This document shows positions 8,620-16,960 of a stretch of 20,274 bases of DNA, piece by piece (the stretch's first letter is position 1; the number at the start of each line of letters is the position of its first letter). The position numbers and the translations under genes were made by a program. A model generated the notes under the pieces. The model had not been told where the DNA came from and did not search any database. It saw only the letters and a list, made by a program, of their open reading frames with translations. The stretch is from Paulinella micropora (lineage: Eukaryota; Cercozoa; Imbricatea; Euglyphida): the NCBI GenBank assembly GCA_009731375.1, contig BJOX01000165.1, positions 96,803-117,076 of the forward strand. The letters run 5' to 3'.

Positions 8620-8983
8620 TGTGATGTGGGGTGCCCTCTGGTGAGGTATGTATGTGACCGCACCTGAAGTTCGCTGCCTCAGATGGGTCTGGTTCGTCCG
8701 GCTGCTCCGCTTCGCGACGCCGGTCCGCCACCGGGCTAGCTGCCGGGGTCGTTCCCGCCGGACTATCTCGCGCGGATGGAGGGACCCGTTGCCCTTCTCC
8801 CGCGATCGTCCGTAATCCTAGGTGTCCTATCAGTATCACCAGGATCGAAGCCACGCACGCCAGGAGGAATCCCAGATACTGTTCCGCCAGATGTTCGGTG
8901 CCAAACATACACCGCCAGGTGCCTATATCACGTATGTGTCCGTGAGTTTGTATGTATATATATCTGTATGTCAGCCCAAGCAC
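8483..8983 (-). CDS. Hypothetical small protein with one membrane segment, overlapping the gag-like region
   Basis: Frame of 166 codons from 8983; a second in-frame Met lies at about residue 26. It has one clear hydrophobic stretch, YLGFLLACVASILVILIG (about residues 35-52), followed by a Pro/Ser/Arg/Glu-rich tail. The frame overlaps the next open region by about 140 bases in a different frame. A single N-terminal membrane anchor after pol is what an env-like or leader product might show, but there is no other env feature. It may be chance, or the true N-terminus of the following protein joined by a lost frame. Confidence 0.35.
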   Translation of the reverse strand: MLGLTYRYIYIQTHGHIRDIGTWRCMFGTEHLAEQYLGFLLACVASILVILIGHLGLRTIAGEGQRVPPSARDSPAGTTPAASPVADRRREAEQPDEPDPSEAANFRCGHIHTSPEGTPHHNDHSEQWRKQPCKQGRTGKRNPAAQPWRSQYTAHTRSTFRWHNSG

Positions 8984-9707
8984 AACGAGCTATGTGCGAT
9001 ATGTGTGTTGTTCTCGTGTCGGTGTTCGACTCTCTGCTCGTTTCTAAACGCTGGTCAAGAGCGTGACAACGCGGGTGCACCCATGCCCCGGTCATCTTTG
9101 CTGTCCGCGTGTTCCACCCTCGCCGTACTGCGCGATTTGCGGCGGTATGTTAATAGGGACATGTTATATTTCTTAGTGGTATAGATATGCTTATGTGTAT
9201 ACGTAGGGCCGTCGGATGCCTTAGAGCCCCTTCCATCCAAACAAAGAACAAACAAGAGCGAGCATAATATCTAAGACACTCTGCGGGGAATAACTTATCA
9301 TACACCACTCATGCAATTGCCGCGGGAGGCGGGTGTGCAACTCGAGAGGAGCTGGGTATAATGTGCAATGCCAACCATATCAACGGGCATTGCTGCGCGT
9401 CAACATGGTTAGCCCGAAGCTATTCCCCTGGTGGAACACCAACTACTAGCCCGTCAAGATACATTCAGGGCCGTCGCACCTCACGGAGGGTAAGGCAGGG
9501 TCTTTTCCTGTGTATCATGTCATGTTAGGCTCTCTTTTGCTATCTCTACGAAAAATGGACTTAGGTAGTATTTTAACAGATATGGAGTCCAAAGCCGTGT
9601 CCCTTTCCTATGGCTAGTTTCTTACTGTTGCTACCCAGTATTGGTCTTTGGATCTCGCATACTACCCGCGTTAACTATGCTTGTGAGGTGTCACACAGCA
9701 TGCTGAG
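8984..9707. other. Non-coding gap between pol and the 3' open region
   Basis: No supported gene. The direct neighbours are the pol stop (9708-9710) and the start of a small frame at 8983. TATATATA-like sequence lies near 8950-8965 (minus strand reads ATATATATACATAC). It could be an internal untranslated region, or an LTR separating two fused elements; no second copy of it exists in the window to prove the latter. Confidence 0.5.
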
Positions 9708-10580
9708 CTAGGCTAGCTTGCACCTCTTTGCCTGCCCTAATTTGGCTTTCTTATATTTGCCTGGTGGTGGTGCCCCGATGAAATGGGTCGCTATGCCCTC
9801 GGCTGCTATCTCATCCCACACCCGTAGGGGAATTCGACCGTGTTGTAGATCGAATGGGTAATCCAGCACCATCCTAGGCCACGCCTGTATTTGCCACGGC
9901 GTGTAGATTTCAGACTTGTCCGTGATGCCTTTCCAGAACGTTTCGACTTGGTTGGAGTCGCGGTACACCGGATTAAAAATCTGTGATTCCGGCTCGTTGA
10001 GGTCCTGGTGTGATCGATAGAACTGCAGTACGGGCGGCTCGGCTTTGATTGCCTTGCTTGTGCGCGTAACCCGAGTCTGTGGCTCCCATTCTCTCACTTT
10101 CATGAGGAAGAAATTGTTGAGACAATCGTCGCCAACATGTGCCTCTGGTGGCCGAAGAAGGTATATCTTTCCGACGTGGCAGTGCGTGGTTTTCACGTCG
10201 TCGGCCGACCTCAGCTTTGATTCAGCTGGTGGGCGTCTCAGCACCGGTTCAACCTTCTCCTCCTGTTCCGACTGCAGGTGGTTGGTTGGCCCTGGCGCGA
10301 TAACGTCCCCCTCGGAAGCGTCGGCTTGTTCAGCCGCGACTTCTTCGGCTTCGTTATTATTCGGATCATTCCCCTCGGCTTCGGCCGGCAAGGGTTGTGT
10401 CGGGTTCTCTTTCGCCTCGGCCGTCTTGTCTCGGCGCTTGAGCGGCGGCCTTAAACTGTGTTCCAGCTTCTGTACCGCTTCCGTCATCGTTTCGTTACGA
10501 CCCAGCATAGGATTAAAACGCATCAGCCGCCATACATGTACTACTAGCGTCTTACCCTTTCCCTGTATTCGGTATGTCAA
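9708..10580 (-). CDS. Pol C-terminal extension (retroelement, intact 290-codon segment)
   Basis: The last and longest undamaged stretch of the integrase end. It begins right after the TAA at 10584, without an ATG (TTG at 10580), as the continuation of GPY/F (LTYRIQGKGKTLVVHVWRLM). Residues about 45-115 are acidic and low-complexity (EAEEVAAEQADASEGD), likely disordered. Residues about 135-260 look folded: GKIYLLRP, then FFLMKVREW, VLQFYRSH, ESQIFNPVYRD and IYTPWQIQAWPRM. This pattern of short beta strands and aromatic residues recalls the small reader folds (chromo- or BAH-like) that some Ty3/gypsy elements carry at the integrase end, but no diagnostic motif is certain. It ends with a basic tail and TAG. 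Confidence 0.7.
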   Translation of the reverse strand: MTYRIQGKGKTLVVHVWRLMRFNPMLGRNETMTEAVQKLEHSLRPPLKRRDKTAEAKENPTQPLPAEAEGNDPNNNEAEEVAAEQADASEGDVIAPGPTNHLQSEQEEKVEPVLRRPPAESKLRSADDVKTTHCHVGKIYLLRPPEAHVGDDCLNNFFLMKVREWEPQTRVTRTSKAIKAEPPVLQFYRSHQDLNEPESQIFNPVYRDSNQVETFWKGITDKSEIYTPWQIQAWPRMVLDYPFDLQHGRIPLRVWDEIAAEGIATHFIGAPPPGKYKKAKLGQAKRCKLA

Positions 10581-10583
10581 ACT

Positions 10584-10983
10584 TTAAGCACCTACTTGTT
10601 CTACAACAGTGTAGGGGCCTTGTCACATCGGGAAGAGTTTGACGCCAAGTTGGGTACCTGGGGTACGTACAGGAAGACTAAGTCCCCTTTATGGTATTCC
10701 CCCGACTCATACTTGACTTTGTTCGGCGTCTGCTGGTTTTGTTTGTGAGCCTCTTCTGCCTCCCGTGCCTTCATGACGTAGTGTCTGGCTTCCGCCATAA
10801 CTCGTAGGCGACAGGCCATCAGCTCATCATGCTCCAAAAAGCCCCCTTCCGGGAGGTTGGTAACACCAGCTCCTCCGGAATCCTCAAGTGCTGCCCGTAT
10901 ATCAGGAGATTGGGGGAAGCGCCAGTGGCTTTTCCGTCCAATGCCCTCGATGCGTTGTTGTTCATGGAGAACACAAAAGACGG
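10584..10983 (-). pseudogene. Integrase C-terminal region with GPY/F module, broken
   Basis: Downstream of the TAA at 10984 the frame continues with FSMNNNASRALDGKATGASP and IYGQ, the usual Ty3/gypsy stretch after the core. It then shifts near 10842 in an A5/C5 context. The next segment has ARHYVMKAREAEEAHKQNQQ and GDLVFLYVP, typical of the region leading into GPY/F. A third shift near 10652 opens the frame holding FPM, a TGA (10623-10625), then QGPYTVVEQVG, the GPY/F signature, then a TAA (10584-10586). The TGA sits where Trp would be expected. Confidence 0.88.
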
Positions 10984-11925
10984 TTAGGCCTTATGCCATA
11001 TGTGCTGATTATCGCGACAATACTGCTGGAGCGCGGCCTTGAGCGGTCTATGGACCCTCTCGATTTTGCCGTTGCTCTCTGGTGAATATGCAGTTACGTA
11101 TTTCCACTTAAAGCCCCACACTGTGGACAGCCAAGCGGAGAGTTCGTTCGTAAACTCCGATCCCCGATCGCTGTACACATTTTTCGGCACTCCGGTATAT
11201 CGGAAGACATGGTCGACCAGGGCCTCGCATGTCGATTTCGCATTCTTTTCCCGTGACCACTGGTACCGCGAATACATAATTCGAGAAGCGGTCTATGGCT
11301 GTCAGGATGTACCGATAATTGTGGGTCTCCGATCGCGGTAGCGGTCCTACGTAATCAACATGCAAAGTTTCGAATAGGTTCTCAACAAGCTTGTATTCGC
11401 CATAAAGGACTCTCTGAGCGTTGTTTGTGTGGTGTCTTGGTTTGCTTGCAGTGTTCGCATGTGTCGACCGTGTCGGCAATGGATTTCTGCATGCCATGCC
11501 ACCAAAACCTGCGTGAAATAAACCATGACATTTTATTCCTTCCCGTGTGTGAGTTGAGAGCAGAGCGGTGAGTGGCTAAAAGGATCGCCTTGCGTAACTG
11601 GGTTGGTACCCAGAGTGTCCACTTTGAAGGCGTCTTTTCCCATTTACCGCCTGCCCCCTTATACCACAGGAGGTTATCATGCCAGGTCATCGTTGACTTA
11701 TGGGCTCTTATTTCTCTCGTCTCAGGGTTTGCTATCGGTTCAATAGCGTGAGCAATGAAGGGGCCCCATTCCTTAGAGCTCTTCGCCAACTGACCAAACA
11801 CCTCGGGGCTCGCCACCGTCATATCCATGTCATCCAGCTGGAGAGCACTGGTGACTAGGCTTATAGGCCCCTCTGTTCGGTGTGTTCGCTCGGCAGCCGC
11901 GATAGTCGCCTTTCAGGGTGAACAT
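10984..11925 (-). pseudogene. Retroelement integrase (zinc finger and DD35E core), frameshifted
   Basis: Inserts element DNA into the genome. The first segment (11925-11410) has the HHCC finger: H-x6-H in THRSALNSHTG, then C-E-H-C. After a frame change near 11415 the next segment holds the first catalytic Asp in LHVDYVGPLP, followed by RYILTAIDRFSNYVFAVPVV. Another shift near 11247, in a TTTTCCC run, leads to YSDRGSEFTN (second Asp) and PESNGKIERVHR (Glu), with exactly 35 residues between Asp and Glu. An in-frame TAA at 10984-10986 interrupts the region between the core and the C-terminal module. Every catalytic and zinc-binding residue is present, so the enzyme was functional until the frame lesions. 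Confidence 0.93.
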
Positions 11926-13145
11926 GCTGGGGTACCCAGAACGACTGCGTCCTATCCGCGAAAAATGCGTCAAAGGAGTGTTCATGTTCATGGGTCTGAC
12001 CCTGCTTTATATCTCCCTCGCTGAGGATGTCCGACTGGGTGTCGATCTCCTCCAGCAGGTCTTGCCAGTCCTCAGCCTCGTGTTGCGTGCAGCACACGCG
12101 ACGTGTGCATTGCAGCTGGTCCAACAGTTCAGCTTGAGAATCGGGTCTATATCCCGGTGTCCAGCTTTGCGCGTTGGTGGCCATGTATGCCATGCCCGCC
12201 GGCAACGTGTCTTTGAAATCTGCTGTATGCTCCGTGGCCGTCCAGTCATCATCGGCTGTCCATCCGACTAGGCAGGCCGTGGGAGTTTCTAATGCAAAGC
12301 GGTCTAATCCGTCACCTACGGAGCCTTTCACCCGAGGCATCCGTGATAGGCTATCTGGGACCGTGTTTTCTTGACCTTTAATGTACTCGATGGTGAAATC
12401 ATACAAGGCCAGCTCCAACTGCCATCGGACCAGTCGTCCCGTATGTTCTCGGTCCATGAGCCATCTAAGGTTGGCATGATCTGTTTGAACCAGTATGTTC
12501 GGAGCACCCCACAAGTACTCCCTCAGCCGACTGAACGCCCAAACTATCGCCAATGCTTCGCGTTGTCTGGTGCAGTAGTTGACCTGTTCGGGCGTCAATC
12601 TCTTGCTGACGAACACAATCGGTCTCAACTGTTTGCGGTCAGAATCGTATTGTTGTAAGACGGCCCCGACCGCGTATTTCGACGCGTCGGTTGCTACAAC
12701 AAAACGCTTCTCAAAGTCGGGGAGAACCAAGACCGATCCGCCCTCTGTTAGGGGGTCTCGTGTCAATGCCTCCTTCAGCTTTGTGTATACCTCCGCCGCC
12801 TTTGGCGGCCACTCGCCATCCGGGTCGCCGTGAAGGCAGAAGTCCCGTAATGGTTTGACAAAGTCCTGGAAGTTCGGGATCATTGCTACAACAAAACGCT
12901 TCTCAAAGTCGGGGAGAACCAAGACCGATCCGCCCTCTGTTAGGGGGTCTCGTGTCAATGCCTCCTTCAGCTTTGTGTATACCTCCGCCGCCTTTGGCGG
13001 CCACTCGCCATCCGGGTCGCCGTGAAGGCAGAAGTCCCGTAATGGTTTGACAAAGTCCTGGAAGTTCGGGATCAATTCCGAGTACACCTGTGCCATACAG
13101 AGGAAGGAGTGCAGCGCTGTGCGTGTGTTTGGGCGTGGAAGGGGA
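11861..13145 (-). pseudogene. Retroelement RNase H portion with internal 64-codon duplication
   Basis: The open frame shown as 411 codons from 13096 includes the connection domain and RNase H. Catalytic acidic residues are visible: D in VVATDASKYAVG (about residue 137), E in TRQREALAIVWAF, and D in VQTDHANLRWL. The domain-end motif IEYIKGQENTVPDSLSRM is present. Role: degradation of the RNA strand in RNA-DNA hybrids. Residues 9-72 are repeated as 73-136, encoded by a perfect 192-bp tandem duplication. Only the second copy leads into TDAS. After RNase H comes an acidic spacer of about 170 residues with two Cys, then the frame changes before the integrase zinc finger. Confidence 0.92.
12691..13074. 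repeat. Perfect 192-bp in-frame tandem duplication inside RNase H region
   Basis: 12691-12882 and 12883-13074 appear identical base for base. The period is a multiple of three, so the frame is retained and 64 residues are repeated. Such identity inside a heavily mutated gene means a very recent duplication or an assembly artefact. Confidence 0.95.
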
Positions 13146-13828
13146 GCTTCTCCGGCTTCAACACTATTACCCCATCCTTGACTCTGTACCCTAGATAATC
13201 GATGTGGTCCTTAGCGAACGAACACTTCTCTAGGTTCAACCTGAGGCCGAAGGCTTCTAGGCGTCTCAAGATGTCCGACACGTGAGCCAGGTGCTCCGCT
13301 TCTGTCTCTTTGAATAAATAACGATATCATCGATGTAACAAAAGCTATACTAGTTAGTATGTCCGTAAGTTTCGGTGAACTTCGGATCACCGTACTTCGG
13401 GTCGGACAGAGCTTGATTCATGCAATCCTGAAAGATAGCTGGGGCGGTTTTCAATCCCATCGGGAGGACTGTCCACTGGTACAGTCTCCCGCCGACGGCA
13501 AAGCCGTCAGTGCCCGACTCTCCACATCCAAAGGGTTCCAGAATCCATTCTTCAAGTCTAGCTTTGTAAAGAACTTAGCATCCCGGAGTCGGTTGAGGCC
13601 ATCCCGCATACGGGGTATTGGTGCCTCAACGCTCTTGATGATCTTATTGAGCCTCGTGTAATTGATGCAAAATCGTTGCTCGCCATCCGGCTTTGGCGCA
13701 AGCCGAACCGGTGATCGGTACTCCGACCACGACGGTTCTATTAGCCGTTTAGCCAACATATATTGAATCATTTCCTCGCAGATCTGCTCCTCCTTGTAAC
13801 TGAGGCGCGATCCGCGGAGACGAGGCAT
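13072..13828 (-). pseudogene. Retroelement reverse transcriptase, multiply frameshifted
   Basis: RNA-dependent DNA polymerase region of pol. The first segment (13828 to about 13495) carries EPSWSEYRSPVRLAPKPDG, RFCINYTRLNKI and FTKLDLKNGFW, containing the first catalytic Asp. The frame then shifts and the next segment has YQWTVLPMGLKTAPAIFQ, the conserved block before the active site. The catalytic YIDD is at 13326-13337, in the same frame but preceded by an in-frame TAG at 13350-13352. Another shift near 13310 leads to a segment with LNLEKCSFAKDHIDYLGY, typical of the end of the palm and thumb. A further shift near 13146 joins to the RNase H segment. All three catalytic Asp positions survive, so inactivation is by frame damage and not by loss of active-site residues. 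Confidence 0.92.
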
Positions 13829-15878
13829 GTCCCACTTGTCGCTCTATCTTAGCAGCAGTGTGCGTCACGCCGCCGGCTACAAGGGGTCCAAAAAGTGTCT
13901 TATTCTTCAGAAACTGAGCCTTGAGATCCCGAACAAAGTCTGGTGACCCTGACTGTCGCGCCACGACTTCGTCGATGATCTCTTCGACCGGTTTCTGGTC
14001 TCTCGGGTCATTCGGGTACTCTAAGATGGAGTCCGGATCCTCGATCTCATCCTTCGCGTCCCTGCCTGGGTATCGCGTGGTGGACTGGTTGTCCCATGCT
14101 GCAAATTCCTGAAGTTCTACTAACATATCGGCGAATTGTTTCGCTGCCGACTTGTGAAAGAACCCCGGAAAGATCTGAAAGGCAATCTCCCGCATGTCAT
14201 CCACCTTTCGGGTCAGTAGTTTGGTTCTGTATGCCAGACCATCCTGCCTTGATCCTAATCGGAATGCCATGAGTGGTTTAGCCTCTCGACTAGGTATCGG
14301 TATCGGGTCATCGACCACCCTATCCAATACATCCCTCCACCACATCACGGTGGGGTGTATCGGGAGTATAATGGTGATGTCCTCGCCCCGATCCAACCTG
14401 TCAGCCAGAAGTTTCAGCACCTTCGATAGGTTCTCGGGCTGTATAGGCTCCGATCCCTTGTACCATAGTTTTAACTTTTCCCTCACATTATCGTTCTCTG
14501 TGAGGCGTTTAGATGCATGGAAAACCAAGCTCGATTTGACCCTTATGAATTCATGTGGCCGTTTCTGCCCACCCCCATATAGGTAGGTTTGGTCAAAGCC
14601 ATGCCATGATTCATCCTGCTTCCGCAGCAGCCAGATTTGGGCCTCACGCGCAGCTGCTAAATCCTCGAAGCCCGCCCATGGGCCGGTCAGCTCCGGGACA
14701 TAAACATTCGTGTATACCCATGCTGTGCCAGCGGGCGTAACACGCTGCTGTGTCCGCGTATCATGCGGTATGGGGGCTGCGGGCGGGATCAAGGTCACCT
14801 GCGCTCTCCCCCTATACGGATGATCTACCGGACGTTCTGGACTAGGGTTAAGTATGGGGTATTCCGCCACATGTCGGCCCCTTCCATACTTAATAGCATC
14901 CTGCCCTAATAAAAGCTGAGCTTCCATCATCTTCAGATCAGGTTTACCCAGCACTATTGTTCCCGGGAAATCTGGCACCACCAAGACGTGTATTGTGTAT
15001 GTCATGCCAGTCGGGAATTCCACCGTCAACGGAATACGACCAATGATCGCACTTCTTCCGTCGTTAGCACCCCGGATATATCCGAGCTTCCCTTCGCGCG
15101 TGAAATCGAATAACTTTCCGAATTTATCTATAAATCTTTTTCCCGCGAAGGTGATATGTGCCATGCTATCGTTACCGGTGTCCAGGTGGGCGTTGAGCTC
15201 CCGCCAAAATAGATGGGTGTAGCTCATGTCCCTTGCCTCCGCTGCAGGGAGGTCGTGGGGTTCGGCTGTCGACATGAGGGCTTGTTGCAGTTCCATCTCA
15301 GCATACCTGCGTGCCATCCGGCGTTGTGCATCGCCAAGCTTGTCCGGGTCCACCAAGGGTGTTAGTCCCATCTGGCTTACGACCGCCGGAGCAACGCTTG
15401 GGCCATCCCGTGGGCCCGGGAGCACTACAGGATTCTGTGCTGTGAATGGTGATGCAGTATACATGTTGTCTGTGCGTGGGGGAAATGCATGGTCAATATG
15501 CGGTATATTCGGGTGATTAATATCGGAACCGGCCACCGTTCCCGGGGCTAGTCGAACACCACGACCGAGCAAAGACCGTTGAGGTGCTATTTGTTGTTTT
15601 GCCCTGGCTTTAATGTTAATCACCTTGTTCTCAAAAAGGGCTGTTTTCTGTAGTGAGGCGACTGGGATGGAACCTGCCTTGCTTACGCAGGTGTCCGCTG
15701 TGCTGACACTGCAACTTAGCCCGTCCATTTTACCATCATCCTCACTAGCCGCCTGTGCGACATCGTCTTCGGGTGGAGATGGGTGAGGGTCCGCCTGTAC
15801 ATTATTGCGGATGGTCGTCACCTCAGGTGAAGGTGGACGGCCACGACTACTGTTCACACAGGCATGAGAAGTTCGCAA
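13749..15878 (-). pseudogene. Retroelement pol, protease and long linker portion
   Basis: Open frame of 709 codons with no ATG at its beginning; the first in-frame ATG is codon 51 (15728). Residues 1-220 are Pro/Ala-rich and show no zinc knuckle. Residues 232-235 are LDTG, the retropepsin active site. A Gly/Ile-rich strand region and V-L-G-K-P-D-L at 309-315 follow, matching the ILGxD element of retroviral-type aspartic proteases. The role would be polyprotein processing. The protease is followed by about 370 residues before reverse transcriptase, much longer than I expect for Ty3/gypsy. This linker has a hydrophobic, Trp-containing segment (IILPIHPTVMWWRDVLDR, 503-520) and an acidic stretch near 605-640. 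The end (LFGPLVAGG near 662-670) reads into the usual approach to reverse transcriptase, then the frame is lost at about 13829. Confidence 0.85.
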
Positions 15879-16014
15879 GCTATAAACACAATGAGACTAT
15901 GAGACGCTAAAATAGTGGCGCCTTCCTGTTCCGGCTTGTTCCCGGTGAGTCGTGGAGCTGTAATGATGTTTCCATTCATTATTATTAATGAATTTTTTTT
16001 TTGAATAATTCCGG
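15879..16014. other. Leader region of the retroelement, no gene
   Basis: Contains ATTCATTATTATTAATGAAT at 15974-15993, a perfect 8-bp inverted repeat with a 4-base loop, and A/T homopolymers. No LTR matching the 3' side was found. Confidence 0.5.
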
Positions 16015-16355
16015 CACTTGACTTTAATTTTTTCGAAAAAAAAACCATGTTGGAGCAAAAGTGAAAAACTCCAAGTCCACGTAAAAAAAATTTTCCCCAA
16101 ATTCCACGGAAATGTTATTTTTTTGCGTATTCCTATATTTTTGACATTTTCTTGCATTATTAGCTGCTGCAGATGCTCCTTATTCTCACACAGGACCCAA
16201 ACGACTTCAAAAAAAGCGACTGTCGTGGCACCAAAAAAAATCATCTTTTTAATACCTGCTTCGGTATGTCCATGGAGCGTACAGCCCCTCACCGACCGCC
16301 CCCGTCCATACTAGACTCATAACACACGCAGAAAATAACAATGAAACACAAATAC
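16015..16355. repeat. ~340-bp direct repeat, copy 1
   Basis: Repeats as 16367-16707 at an offset of 352-353 bases. The left half is A/T-rich and diverged; the right half, from AGGACCCAAACGACTTC onward, is nearly identical. No protein is encoded; frames are broken and rich in Lys/Phe. Confidence 0.93.
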
Positions 16356-16366
16356 AACAAATCTTA

Positions 16367-16707
16367 CACTTGACTTCAACTTTTTTGGAAAAAAATCATT
16401 TAGGAGCGATAGTGAAAACTCCAAGTCCACGTAAAAAAAAATTTGCCCCTAAATCCTCTGAAGTGTTTCTTTTTTAAGCGTATTACTGTATTTTGGAGTT
16501 TTGCTGTGATTAATAGCTGCTACAAATGCTCCCTATTCTCATAAAGGACCCAAACGACTTCAAAAAAAGCGACTGTCGTGGCACCAAAAAATTCATCTTT
16601 TTAATACCTGCTTCGGTATGTCCATGGAGCGTACAGCCCCTCACCGACCGCCCCCGTCCATACTAGACTCATAACACACGCAGCAAATAACAATGAAACA
16701 CAAATAA
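16367..16707. repeat. ~340-bp direct repeat, copy 2
   Basis: Second copy. About 160 bases of the right half differ from copy 1 at only about three places (one A-run length change, two substitutions), while the left ~180 bases carry many substitutions and length changes. The pair lies between the spliced gene's 3' end and the retroelement. Confidence 0.93.
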
Positions 16708-16960
16708 AATGAAGAAAAAATAAAATAATCGAAGCCTTGTCCTGGCCTGGGTCACATACGCAGCATCGGGCACTTCAAAAATTGTTGCCCGTAATCCCAG
16801 CAAAAGACATGAGTAAATCCAGACAGATCTTATGCAGGGGTTGCATTTCAGAGACGTTCACGAGGTGCTCAGCGGACGCGTGAATGTCCACAAGAAGCCT
16901 ACCTATCTCCACAGCTAGGTATACCTTACCCTGGAATCTCACAGGACCCATGGCTGTTGC
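16708..16960. other. 3' flank of the spliced gene
   Basis: About 250 bases after the TGA of the spliced gene (minus strand). It contains no open frame of note and no clear AATAAA in that orientation. It presumably holds the 3' untranslated region. Confidence 0.4.

Larger units (their letters stand above)
6239..15878 (-). mobile_element. Degenerate Ty3/gypsy-type LTR retroelement with an extra 3' open region
   Basis: Minus-strand order is aspartic protease, reverse transcriptase, RNase H, integrase, GPY/F, then a non-coding gap and a large gag-like region. RNase H before integrase is the Ty3/gypsy (Metaviridae) order, as opposed to Ty1/copia. pol is cut by at least nine frame changes (about 13829, 13495, 13310, 13146, 11900, 11415, 11247, 10842, 10652) and in-frame stops at 13350, 10984, 10623 and 10584, so it cannot make a working polyprotein as assembled. 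No LTR pair, convincing primer-binding site or upstream gag was found, so limits are set by coding evidence only and the element may be truncated at its 5' side or composite. Confidence 0.9.

Noticed and set aside
10045-10587. 180-codon plus-strand frame opposite the integrase C-terminus
   Set aside because: It is the antisense shadow of a recognisable pol segment and has no protein-like features of its own.
13488-13503. GACGGC-AAA-GCCGTC hairpin in reverse transcriptase as a programmed frameshift signal
   Set aside because: It lies close to a frame change, but pol has at least eight other changes without such structures and this position is not where these elements shift frame.
15916-15933. 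Primer-binding-site-like TGGCGCCTTCCTGTTCCG
   Set aside because: It is on the plus strand, opposite to the element's orientation, and the implied tRNA end lacks a normal T-arm.
16015-16707. The two ~340-bp repeats as the LTRs of an element
   Set aside because: They are almost adjacent with no internal region, divergence is uneven, and no copy exists on the 3' side of pol.
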